Under the pieces are notes generated by a model. It did no database searches, was not told where the DNA came from, and worked only from the letters and a program-made list of their open reading frames with translations. Shown one piece after another: positions 8,004 to 14,867 of a DNA stretch of 64,000 nt (positions are counted from its first letter, which is position 1; every line of letters starts with the position of its first letter). The stretch comes from Geobacteraceae bacterium. GTDB taxonomy: Bacteria > Desulfobacterota > Desulfuromonadia > Geobacterales > Geobacteraceae. The stretch covers positions 1-64,000 of the forward strand of contig JARKPN010000083.1 in NCBI GenBank assembly GCA_029975275.1, written 5' to 3'. Position numbers and translations under genes: made by a program.

Positions 8004-9205
8004 TGCTCTGGAACACGCTGCTGCTCGCGCTGCGCGCCATACGGCGCAACCTGCTGCGCTCCTTCCTCACCACTCTCGGCATCGTCATCGGCGTCGCCGC
8101 AGTCATCACCATGGTCACCCTCGGAAACGGCGCCACCAAGTCGGTGTCCGACCAGATCTCCGGCATGGGGAGCAATATGCTGATTGTCGTCCCGGGCCAG
8201 CGCTTCGGTCCCGGGTCCGAGGGCGCCCCCAGCTTCAAGAGCGCGGACGTGGAGGCCGTCCGCAGCCAGATTACCGGCGTAGAATGGGTGGCGCCGGTGG
8301 TCAACAAGTCGCTGACCGCCGTCTTTCAGGCCAACAACTGGTCGACCGTGGTCTGCGGCAGCAGCAACGACTACTTCCCGGCCGGCAACTGGCAACTGGC
8401 CGCCGGCCGAACCTTCAGCGAAGCCGAGGAGCGGGCCGGCAAGGCGGTCTGCGTTATCGGCGAGACGGTGCGCGACAAGCTGTTCGGCCGCCAGAACCCG
8501 GTGGGGAGCGAAATCCGGATCAAGAACTTCGCATGCGAAGTCATAGGGGTCCTCAAGAGCAAGGGGCAATCGGCCATGGGTTCGGACCAGGACGACATCG
8601 TAGTGATGCCGATGCGCACCGTCCAACGCCGCCTCACCGGCAGCCAGGACATCGGCCGGATCACCGTTTCGGCGCAGAACGGCGTCTCCATCGACGCGGT
8701 GAAAAAACAGCTCACCCTGCTCATGCGCGAGCGCCGCAAGATAACCGAGAACGAGGAAGACGACTTCCGCGTGATGGACACCCGGCAGATCGCGGAAACC
8801 CTGACCAGCACCACCAGGATCCTCACCATGCTGCTGGGCGCCGTGGCCGCCGTAAGCCTTCTGGTGGGCGGCATCGGCATCATGAACATCATGCTGGTCT
8901 CGGTCACCGAGCGCACCCGCGAGATCGGCATACGCCTGGCCATCGGCGCGCTGGAACGGGAGGTGCTGCTGCAGTTCCTTATCGAGGCGGTGGTGCTGTC
9001 GAGCATCGGCGGACTGATCGGTATTGTTCTGGCGACCGGCGCTTCAATAACTCTCTCCGGAATGATGAATATCCCCTACCTGTTCAACCCCGGCATCAAC
9101 CTGCTGTCCTTCCTTTTTTCCGCTGCCATAGGCGTTCTGTTCGGCTACGTCCCGGCCCGCCGGGCGGCCGGACTCAACCCCATCGACGCCCTGCGGCACG
9201 AGTGA
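8003..9205 (+). CDS. macB: MacB-type ABC permease (FtsX-like)
   Basis: The protein has 400 residues. An N-terminal membrane helix (LLRSFLTTLGIVIGVAAVITMV) precedes a large MacB periplasmic core domain (about residues 45-240). A C-terminal FtsX domain follows with three helices (TMLLGAVAAVSLLVGGIGIMNIMLVSVTERTREIGIRLAIGA is diagnostic). It ends the TetR-TolC-MacA-MacB operon. Likely substrates are antibiotics, peptides or lipids, as in the MacB family; the actual substrate is not deducible. A second plus-strand frame covering the same stretch (7933-9270) is a shadow. Confidence 0.93.
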   Translation: MLWNTLLLALRAIRRNLLRSFLTTLGIVIGVAAVITMVTLGNGATKSVSDQISGMGSNMLIVVPGQRFGPGSEGAPSFKSADVEAVRSQITGVEWVAPVVNKSLTAVFQANNWSTVVCGSSNDYFPAGNWQLAAGRTFSEAEERAGKAVCVIGETVRDKLFGRQNPVGSEIRIKNFACEVIGVLKSKGQSAMGSDQDDIVVMPMRTVQRRLTGSQDIGRITVSAQNGVSIDAVKKQLTLLMRERRKITENEEDDFRVMDTRQIAETLTSTTRILTMLLGAVAAVSLLVGGIGIMNIMLVSVTERTREIGIRLAIGALEREVLLQFLIEAVVLSSIGGLIGIVLATGASITLSGMMNIPYLFNPGINLLSFLFSAAIGVLFGYVPARRAAGLNPIDALRHE

Positions 9206-9566
9206 TCTTTTCCTGGGCGGGAGAGAAAACAAAACGTCGCGACGCTTGCAGTATTTTAGTATTCATTTAATAAAAAATCTTAGTAAATGATTCCGGCGCG
9301 GTCCGGAGGTGTGACAGATCATTCGCCGATTAATACCGGCTGCGGCAACCAAAGTGGAAAAGGAACCGGACGGCTCCATATGCCTGCCGGAGGTGTCGGA
9401 GGAGGAGATGGACGAACTGGTAAAGGAATGGAGCCCTGGAGCCGTCCCGGGGAGAGAGGGAGGAATGGCTGTACGACCGCTTCAACTGGACAACGTTGAG
9501 CTTTGACTTGAATAAACTATACTTTGTGTATACGGTTCCGTGGTTGCCCGAAGAAAGGAGGAAAAA
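9206..9566. other. 361-bp gap with a possible coding remnant
   Basis: From about 9314 to 9506 one plus-strand frame reads like real protein (KVEKEPDGSICLPEVSEEEMDELVKEW...) but has no good initiator at its head; a stop at 9314-9316 precedes it. An internal ATG at 9408 with a GGAGGAGG site would give a 32-residue product ending at 9506. It may be a decayed or very small gene. A promoter-like TTGACT (9503-9508), 17-bp spacer and GTGTAT lies at its end and would serve the rubredoxin/MoaD fusion gene. Confidence 0.3.
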
Positions 9567-10004
9567 ATGGAAAGGAATATGGATAAATATCAGTGCAGGT
9601 GCCAGTATGTCTACGACCCGGCGAAAGGCGACCCGACCCAGGGGATTCCGCCCGGCACTCCCTTTGCCGATGTCCCCGAGACCTGGGTCTGTCCCCTGTG
9701 CGGCCTGGCCAAGTCCTACTTCCTCAGGATGGTGGGAACCCCCACCTCGGAGCAGGGGAGACCGTTCATCAAGGTAAAGGTGAAGTGCTTTACTACCATG
9801 GTCAAGGCCGACGTGTGCGACTACAGGGGGAGCACCGAACATCAGGTGGTGGAGGGCGCCACGGTCCACGACCTGGTGGAGAAGCTTTCGCTCCCCATCG
9901 AGGCACTGAAGATAATCTTCGTCAACGGACTCGAAAAGGACCTGGACACGATACTTCAGGACGGCGACCAGGTGGCCCTGTCTCCGGTGACGGGCGCCAT
10001 GTGA
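9567..10004 (+). CDS. Rubredoxin - MoaD/ThiS-like fusion protein
   Basis: The protein has 145 residues, with an AAAGGAGG site 5 nt before the ATG. Residues 7-50 are a rubredoxin domain ([20 protein letters not shown], then WVCPLCG at 40-46). The second cysteine pair is canonical (C42, C45), but the first is CxC (C10, C12) instead of CxxC. Residues 68-145 resemble a beta-grasp MoaD/ThiS domain ([45 protein letters not shown]). It ends GAM rather than the GG tail used for sulfur transfer. Rubredoxins carry single electrons at an Fe(Cys)4 centre; MoaD-like domains carry sulfur or serve as docking domains. It lies 7 bp before a class II ribonucleotide reductase gene, so a redox-partner role there is possible (inference). 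Confidence 0.85.
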   Translation: MERNMDKYQCRCQYVYDPAKGDPTQGIPPGTPFADVPETWVCPLCGLAKSYFLRMVGTPTSEQGRPFIKVKVKCFTTMVKADVCDYRGSTEHQVVEGATVHDLVEKLSLPIEALKIIFVNGLEKDLDTILQDGDQVALSPVTGAM

Positions 10005-10011
10005 GCAGTGA

Positions 10012-11709
10012 ATGGAACTCACCGCAAACGCCCTGCAGGTGTTGAAGGCCCGTTATCTTCTGAAGGACGGAGAGGGAAACGTCATCGAGTCTCCGGAGGA
10101 GATGTTCGAACGGATCGCCCTGGCCGTTGCGGAGGCCGAACTGGAATACGGGGAGGACCGTTCCTTCTGGTCGGAACGGTTCCTCGAACTCATGTCGTCG
10201 CTCAGGTTTCTTCCCAATTCCCCCGCCATCATGAACGCGGGCAAGCCGTTGGGGCAGCTCGCCGCCTGTTTCGTCCTCCCGGTTGAGGACTCCATCCCGA
10301 GCATCTTCGGCACCCTGAAAAACGCCGCCATGATCCTCCAGAGCGGCGGGGGCACCGGTTTCTCCTTCTCCAGGCTGCGGCCCAGGGCCGATATGGTCCG
10401 GTCCACCGGCGGTATCTCCAGCGGCCCGGTCTCGTTCATGAAGATCTACAACACCGCGACCGACGTCATCAAGCAGGGAGGGGCGCGGCGTGGCGCCAAC
10501 ATGGGGATCCTCCGGGTGGACCATCCGGACATCCTGGAGTTCATCCGGGTGAAGCGGGACTCGGCCGAGCTCGGCAATTTCAACATATCGGTGGCGTTGA
10601 CCGACGCCTTCATGGAGGCGCTCAACAGGGGAGAGAGCTACAATCTCGTCAACCCCCGCTCCGGCCTGGTGGTCGGGGAGTTGGCCGCGCGGCTGGTGTT
10701 CGACGAGATCGTGACCAGCGCCTGGATGAGCGGCGACCCCGGAGTGGTGTTTATCGACCGGATCAACCGGGCCAACCCGACACCGAACATCGGCGAGATC
10801 GAGAGCACCAACCCCTGCGGCGAGCAGCCGCTCCTGCCGTACGAGGCGTGCGTTCTCGGCTCATTGAACCTTGAGCGTTACGTGAAAGACGGCAGCCTGG
10901 ATTACCCTTCCCTGGGGGAGGATGTCAGGACGGCGGTCCGGTTCCTGGACGACGTCATCGACGTGAACTGCTATCCCGTCCCGGCGGTGGAACGAATGCA
11001 CAAAGGGAACCGCAAGATAGGCCTTGGGGTGATGGGATGGGCAGACACCCTCATACTGCTGGCGCTCCCCTACAATTACGGGAAATCGTTCGCCCTGGCA
11101 AGGGAAGTCATGGGGTTCATCCGGGACGTGTCCCGGAACGCCTCCGCCGAGCTGGCGGAACAACGCGGCGTCTTTCCCAACTTCCCGGGCTCCATCCACG
11201 ACAGGCCCGGCCTACCCGGGCTTCGCAACGCCACGGCCACCACCATTGCCCCCACCGGCACCATATCCACCATCGCCGGCTGCTCCAGCGGCATCGAGCC
11301 GCTGTTCGCCATCGCCTACAAACGGATGGTCCTGGATACCGAGCTGACCGAGATCAACGGCTGCTTCGTCGAGGTGGCCCGCCAACGGGGTTTCTGGTCC
11401 GCGGAGCTGATGCGCGAGGTGCAGCGGCGCGGCGTCCTCCGGGGCGTGCGCGGCGTCCCTCCCGACGTCAGGAGGCTCTTCAGGACCGCCCTGGAGATCC
11501 CGCCGGCGGACCATATCGAGATGCAGGCCGCCTTTCAGGAATTCACCGACAACGCGGTCTCCAAGACCATCAACCTTCCGAACCGGGCCAAAAGGGAGGA
11601 GGTGGCAAAGGCCTGTCTCCTGGCCTATGAAAAGGGGTGCAAGGGGATTACCGTATTCCGCTACGGGAGCAGACGCGGTACCCTGGTCAGGTTCGAGGAT
11701 GTTGACTGA
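10012..11709 (+). CDS. nrdJ: Adenosylcobalamin-dependent (class II) ribonucleotide reductase, short form
   Basis: The protein has 565 residues and reduces ribonucleotides using a B12-derived thiyl radical. Catalytic residues are visible: C86 (LAACFVLP), N267, C269 and E271 in the STNPCGEQ motif, and C280 (YEACVLGSLNL). Further family blocks are SGGGTGFSFSRLRP, GGARRGANMGIL, IGLGVMGWAD and APTGTISTIAG. Many class II enzymes are longer and carry a C-terminal tail with a cysteine pair that re-reduces the active site. Here the chain stops at YGSRRGTLVRFEDVD with no such pair. The upstream rubredoxin fusion lies 7 bp away and is probably co-transcribed. No good ribosome site precedes 10012, which suggests coupled translation. 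Confidence 0.92.
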   Translation: MELTANALQVLKARYLLKDGEGNVIESPEEMFERIALAVAEAELEYGEDRSFWSERFLELMSSLRFLPNSPAIMNAGKPLGQLAACFVLPVEDSIPSIFGTLKNAAMILQSGGGTGFSFSRLRPRADMVRSTGGISSGPVSFMKIYNTATDVIKQGGARRGANMGILRVDHPDILEFIRVKRDSAELGNFNISVALTDAFMEALNRGESYNLVNPRSGLVVGELAARLVFDEIVTSAWMSGDPGVVFIDRINRANPTPNIGEIESTNPCGEQPLLPYEACVLGSLNLERYVKDGSLDYPSLGEDVRTAVRFLDDVIDVNCYPVPAVERMHKGNRKIGLGVMGWADTLILLALPYNYGKSFALAREVMGFIRDVSRNASAELAEQRGVFPNFPGSIHDRPGLPGLRNATATTIAPTGTISTIAGCSSGIEPLFAIAYKRMVLDTELTEINGCFVEVARQRGFWSAELMREVQRRGVLRGVRGVPPDVRRLFRTALEIPPADHIEMQAAFQEFTDNAVSKTINLPNRAKREEVAKACLLAYEKGCKGITVFRYGSRRGTLVRFEDVD

Positions 11710-11712
11710 CCC

Positions 11713-11743
11713 CCTGAATCCGTGACGTCTTCACGGATTCAGG
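11713..11743 (+). terminator. Perfect 13-bp hairpin after nrdJ
   Basis: CCTGAATCCGTGA and its exact complement flank a CGTCT loop, 4 bp after the stop codon. There is no T-tract, so it may stop transcription weakly or protect the 3' end between the two convergent genes. Confidence 0.5.
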
Positions 11744-11821
11744 AGGCCGTTATCCCGTAGACATGCGTGAGATTCCGCCCGACAGTTCCCTTCTGCTTGC
11801 GATTCCTTTCTCAGTTCCTGC

Positions 11822-12091
11822 TCAGACCGGTCCGTTCTCCGCTTCCTTCAACTCCTCGTATGGTGCTATCCTCTTCCGGTAGAGTTCCAGTTTGCAGCAT
11901 TCCAGTGCGCCGATCATGTCGTTGAAACGCCGGTAGTTAGCGGCCGGATAGAGGGTCTTCAGGAGCCTGCTGATCACGTAATTCAGGTTTCCCGCGAAGT
12001 TGCCGTCGTCGTCCAGCTCCCTGAAGGCATCGGCGAGCCTTTCTACGGCAGGGTCCAGCGTGGTCCGTTTTTCTTTCACGATGTAGGGCAT
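11822..12091 (-). CDS. Small conserved protein, DUF6899-like
   Basis: The protein has 89 residues with a strong AGGAGG site. The sequence begins MPYIVKEKR and has GNLNYVISRLLKTLYPAANYRRFNDMIGALECCKLELYRKRIAPYEELKEAENGPV. That pattern of an LNY(V/A)I(S/T)R block followed by a GALE-x-x-KLE(F/L)YRR-x-x-APYE block matches my recollection of the DUF6899 family, whose function is unknown. It is small, soluble and helical, with no signal peptide. The gene is a monocistron with its own promoter (12159-12188), convergent with nrdJ. Confidence 0.75.
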   Translation of the reverse strand: MPYIVKEKRTTLDPAVERLADAFRELDDDGNFAGNLNYVISRLLKTLYPAANYRRFNDMIGALECCKLELYRKRIAPYEELKEAENGPV

Positions 12092-12158
12092 TGGGGATGA
12101 TACCTCCTTTCGGTAATTCTACCGAAGAAGCTGGGTCTCCAGTACACATTTTTGCAGT

Positions 12159-12188
12159 TTCATACACCCTGATTCACGCCGCTGTCAA
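12159..12188 (-). promoter_or_regulatory. Sigma-70-like promoter of the DUF6899-like gene
   Basis: On the minus strand, TTGACA (12188-12183), an 18-bp spacer and TATGAA (12164-12159) lie about 70 bp before the start codon at 12091. Confidence 0.5.
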
Positions 12189-12326
12189 CGCGAATCCCTG
12201 TTTGTATTTGTGGGAAAAGGTGGTATTCCTTGTCTTGCGGAACTGGAGGAGTTGAGATGCCGTGAAAACGGATCCTAACATCGTGAAATTCCGCAAGGAT
12301 TTCCGGAAAAAGCCCAAGGAGGGAAT

Positions 12327-13310
12327 ATGAGTCGGTTATCGTTGTTGCTTCTGGTCGCCGTCTTTGCCGTGCCGATGTCGGCAGGTGATGCTCACGCCTG
12401 CGGAAAAGCCCGATCGAGGGTTGGGGCGGGAGCGGTCTGGGAGGTGGGTCCGGCATTCATGGACAAGGTGCACGCCAGGTGCGGTTCTCTGTCTTTCCCA
12501 CAGCTGGGCGAGTGTCTTGTCGGGGTGATGGAGCAGGAAGGCGCTTCGCCCGAGGCGGTCCGGTTCACGGGGACCATGGGCAACGAGGCATGGCTGCGCT
12601 CGTTTCGTGAAACCGGGAAAGTGGACATCGCCTATGTAACCTATCCCTTCCGGGCCAACGAAAACCAGGGGATCCTGCTGGTGAACGGCGACCCACCGCG
12701 GATCGACGTGGACGGCGCCGGTATTCCGGCCGAGGAGGAGCTGAAAAATGACCCGGTGTACCAGGGACTGGTGGAGAGGTATCCCGCTGTCAGCATCTGG
12801 CCTGGAGACCGGTTCGGTACGGAAACCCCTGTATCGGAGTCCCTTGCGGGCGGAGGGAGCCGTTTCCATGTCGGCTATGTCCTCCGGAACGGCTGTCGTG
12901 CATGCGAGGAGATCGGATCGGCCCTGTTTGCCTTTGATTTCGACGCCGCCGGGAAGTTTCTGGGGAACAGGCTGATGATGGTTACGGACAGGACGCAAGG
13001 GGGATTCTCCGACCCGACCGTGCCGGTAACGGTAAAGGCGGGATCGGAGTTTTCCCTGGTGCTGGAGTCGAACCCGACCACCGGATACCGGTGGGGCCTG
13101 GCGGCGTTGCCGGACGAAGCAATGGTGCGGTTTTCCGGGAAACGTTTCCGTCAGTCGGCGCCCGGGCTCATGGGTTCGCCGGGCGCTGAGACCTGGACCT
13201 TCAGGGCGTCCGGGAAGGGGAGAGCGGTGATCTTCTTCCAGTATGCGAGGCCGTGGGAAAGACAAGCTGAGCCCGCCAGGCAGGCGGCGTTCGTGATCCT
13301 GGTGAGGTAA
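12327..13310 (+). CDS. Secreted protein with C-terminal chagasin-like (I42) domain
   Basis: The protein has 327 residues and an AAGGAGGG site. Residues 1-24 form a signal peptide (LSLLLLVAVFAVPMSAGDAHA). The central part (about 25-225) is not recognised; it holds paired cysteines (C52/C62, and NGCRACEEIG near residue 190) and YVTYPFRANENQGILLVNG. From about residue 232 the protein shows the chagasin/I42 cysteine-protease-inhibitor motifs: an NPTTGYRW loop, a GxxxWTFRASGKG strand and ARPWER near the end. Chagasin-like domains block papain-type proteases outside the cytoplasm. The product is probably periplasmic or extracellular. The gene appears monocistronic. The inhibitor call rests on motifs; what the N-terminal part does is unknown. 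Confidence 0.75.
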   Translation: MSRLSLLLLVAVFAVPMSAGDAHACGKARSRVGAGAVWEVGPAFMDKVHARCGSLSFPQLGECLVGVMEQEGASPEAVRFTGTMGNEAWLRSFRETGKVDIAYVTYPFRANENQGILLVNGDPPRIDVDGAGIPAEEELKNDPVYQGLVERYPAVSIWPGDRFGTETPVSESLAGGGSRFHVGYVLRNGCRACEEIGSALFAFDFDAAGKFLGNRLMMVTDRTQGGFSDPTVPVTVKAGSEFSLVLESNPTTGYRWGLAALPDEAMVRFSGKRFRQSAPGLMGSPGAETWTFRASGKGRAVIFFQYARPWERQAEPARQAAFVILVR

Positions 13311-13350
13311 ACGAGCCCGGACCATGGCCTGGCGGCCTGCCAGGATTAGT

Positions 13351-13379
13351 TTGACCGTGCTTCCGCCGGGGAATATACT
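13351..13379 (+). promoter_or_regulatory. Near-consensus sigma-70 promoter
   Basis: TTGACC (13351-13356), a 17-bp spacer and TATACT (13374-13379) lie 46 bp before the lipoprotein gene at 13426. A short GC-rich hairpin (CCTGGC/GCCAGG, 13327-13343) precedes it and may close the chagasin-like gene. Confidence 0.65.
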
Positions 13380-13425
13380 GGTTACAGAAGGGGAGAACCA
13401 GTAAAAATTCCCCCGGAGGTGGGTC

Positions 13426-13767
13426 ATGAAAAAGCTTTTGGTCATTGCAGTGCTGTTGTTGTCAATGGGCTGCGTGTACTATCCTGATACCTACACGGAT
13501 TACTACCCTTACTCCTATCCGTACGCCGGATATTCGTATTACCGGGCGTATCCGGGCTACTATTATTCATATCCCTACTGGAGCGCCTACCCCAGCCTGA
13601 GTTTCAATCTTTCCTATCCCTATTACCACCGTCATCACCATCACTACAGGCACCACTATTACGGTAAACCCGGCTCCTATCCCCATTACCGGCATCCTGG
13701 AACCGGACATTCCGGCAAAGGACATATCCGTGGCGGGCACGGTCATGGGAGAGGGGGGCGCAGGTAA
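13426..13767 (+). CDS. Tyrosine/histidine-rich small lipoprotein
   Basis: The protein has 113 residues and a GGAGGTGG site. The signal LLVIAVLLLSMGC puts the acylated cysteine at residue 16. The mature protein is very low in complexity: 27 of the next 50 or so residues are Tyr or Pro (YYPDTYTDYYPYSYPY...). A histidine cluster (YYHRHHHHYRHHYY) and a Gly/His/Arg tail (GKGHIRGGHGHGRGGRR) follow. Such proteins are common in Geobacter-like genomes and have no assigned function. The histidine block would bind transition metals, and the Tyr/Pro run suggests an extended, surface-exposed chain. It has its own good promoter. Confidence 0.8.
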   Translation: MKKLLVIAVLLLSMGCVYYPDTYTDYYPYSYPYAGYSYYRAYPGYYYSYPYWSAYPSLSFNLSYPYYHRHHHHYRHHYYGKPGSYPHYRHPGTGHSGKGHIRGGHGHGRGGRR

Positions 13768-14091
13768 CCGTGTGGGCGGCAGCCCTGGAGTGCATAAACT
13801 TGTCACTCTAATGCGCCAATCGGTAACAAAAATCGACACTCGAATTCCGTGCCGGGCTGGGGCGGGATGCAGCCACCCGTGAGAGGCCGTGGAACGATGC
13901 TTGGGGGCCGTACGCGTCCGTCCCGAAATGTGGTTTGAAATATGCATAACTGGAATTCAGGGCAGGAAAGCGGTAATTGTATTGATATTATTTAATCGTT
14001 TGGTATCTGGTTATAAAAATTTATGTTGTCAGAGGGGGGCGTTTGTTTTAAGGTGCACACCGGAAAAAGATTAAGCCTTCTAAGGTGAGGA
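13768..14091. other. Leader/promoter region before the riboswitch array
   Basis: No gene is supported here; the 61-codon frame at 13889-14074 has no ribosome site and no recognisable product. The AT-rich part at 13975-14025 is the likely place for the promoter that feeds the riboswitch array (TTGATA near 13981 with TATCTG 16 bp on is a weak candidate). Confidence 0.35.
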
Positions 14092-14168
14092 ACGATAATA
14101 CTAAACCATCCGCGAGGATGGGGCGGAAAGCCTACAGGGTCTCACGCAGACAGCCGGGTCGCCGAAAT
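14092..14168 (+). ncRNA. GEMM-I riboswitch copy 1 (cGAMP-type)
   Basis: The aptamer has the GEMM-I layout: AAACC, a short P2 hairpin (CCATCC GCGA GGATGG) with GNRA loop, then GGGCGGAAAGCC, a P3 stem (GGGTCTC/GAGAC type) and AGCCGGGTCGCCGA. The junction before AAACC reads ATACT rather than the GC of Vc2-like c-di-GMP aptamers. It closely matches the G. metallireducens Gmet_0970-type cGAMP (GEMM-Ib) aptamer as I remember it. Ligand choice is inferred from that resemblance; the GEMM family call is firm. Confidence 0.88.
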
Positions 14169-14198
14169 ACCACCAGATATGCGGCACCCGGCTTTTTT
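14152..14198 (+). terminator. Riboswitch 1 expression-platform terminator
   Basis: AGCCGGGT (14152-14159), which is the 3' side of the aptamer, pairs with ACCCGGCT (14186-14193), followed by TTTTTT. Ligand-stabilised aptamer and terminator stem compete for the same bases, so ligand binding should permit read-through (an ON switch, inferred). Confidence 0.85.
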
Positions 14199-14240
14199 GT
14201 ATTTTTCCTTCATAACGGAACATACTCTATAGACTGATAG

Positions 14241-14320
14241 ACGATAATACTAAACCATCCGCGAGGATGGGGCGGAAAGCCTACAGGGTCTCACGCAGAC
14301 AGCCGGGTCGCCGAAATATC
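14241..14320 (+). ncRNA. GEMM-I riboswitch copy 2 (cGAMP-type)
   Basis: The core is essentially identical in sequence to copy 1, about 150 bp downstream. It is preceded by a segment (TTCATAACGGAACATACTC...) that recurs before copy 3. The aptamer ends CGAAATATC, which pairs with the 5' GATA better than the corresponding end of copy 1. Confidence 0.88.
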
Positions 14321-14347
14321 ACCAGATATGCGGCACCCGGCTTTTTT
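14301..14347 (+). terminator. Riboswitch 2 expression-platform terminator
   Basis: AGCCGGGT (14301-14308) pairs with ACCCGGCT (14335-14342), followed by a six-T run. The arrangement is the same as after copy 1. Confidence 0.85.
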
Positions 14348-14467
14348 GTATTTTTGAATCACGAATCAGCGGGTCAATGATTTAGTAACGAAAAGGACGA
14401 TAGTTTAAAGTTTCAACGTAACGTACCGATAAGACCTTCATAACGGACATACTCTATAGACTGATAG

Positions 14468-14547
14468 ACGATAATACTAAACCATCCGCGAGGATGGGGC
14501 GGAAAGCCTACAGGGTCTCACGCAGACAGCCGGGTCGCCGAAATATC
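14468..14547 (+). ncRNA. GEMM-I riboswitch copy 3 (cGAMP-type)
   Basis: A third near-identical aptamer. The spacing from copy 2 is longer (about 227 bp between starts) because of an extra segment at 14357-14436. The upstream 30 bp repeat those before copy 2 with one base missing. Confidence 0.88.
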
Positions 14548-14575
14548 ACCAGATATGCGGCACCCGGCTTTTTTT
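14528..14575 (+). terminator. Riboswitch 3 expression-platform terminator
   Basis: AGCCGGGT (14528-14535) pairs with ACCCGGCT (14562-14569), followed by a seven-T run. Confidence 0.85.
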
Positions 14576-14713
14576 ATGTGGCGGCGGTCCACATGCAATT
14601 GCCGGAAGAAAAGGGAGGGAATCAGCATGGTTGTCTCGCATGCAGCGGCCGGCAGGCGTCCGGTTGATACAAGCCGTTCTTTTTTGGAGGTGGCGGGAGC
14701 AGGCAAGAGACAA

Positions 14714-14805
14714 TTCACTATCCGTAAACCAGTCGAAGAGATGGGGCGCAAAGCCACTGGTCTAAATCCCGGGGTTTCCGGGACATAGTAGCAGGGTTTC
14801 CGGGC
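14714..14805 (+). ncRNA. GEMM-I riboswitch copy 4 (divergent, c-di-GMP-like)
   Basis: The motif order is again AAACC, a P2 hairpin (CCAGTC GAAG AGATGG), GGGCGCAAAGCC, a P3 stem (ATCCCGG GGTTT CCGGGAC) and TAGCAGGGTTTCCGG. The base two before AAACC is G (CCGTAAACC), as in Vc2-like c-di-GMP aptamers, unlike copies 1-3. No U-tract terminator follows. Instead an ACCTCCT (14814-14820) exactly complements the AGGAGGT ribosome site (14853-14859) of the next gene. Confidence 0.8.
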
Positions 14806-14813
14806 GAAAGAGG

Positions 14814-14859
14814 ACCTCCTCGGGGGTGCTCTTCGTGGAGGCACGCAAAACAAGGAGGT
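14814..14859 (+). promoter_or_regulatory. Anti-Shine-Dalgarno / Shine-Dalgarno pair
   Basis: ACCTCCT at 14814-14820 can pair base for base with AGGAGGT at 14853-14859, 9 bp before the ATG at 14868. The fourth riboswitch could therefore act on translation start, or the ACCTCCT may be held in the small hairpin AAGAG...CTCTT around 14808-14834. Confidence 0.55.
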
Positions 14860-14867
14860 ATTATCGC

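Larger units (their letters stand above)
14092..14575 (+). repeat. Three tandem copies of a riboswitch-terminator unit
   Basis: Each unit is about 105-110 bp (aptamer plus terminator). The three copies differ at only a few positions. Copies 2 and 3 also share about 30 bp upstream (14208-14240 and 14437-14467). The pattern indicates recent duplication of the entire regulatory unit. Confidence 0.9.

Noticed and set aside
14092-14575. CRISPR-like or transposon terminal repeats
   Set aside because: The repeated units are aptamer plus terminator with irregular spacing, and there are no short uniform spacers, cas genes or transposase.
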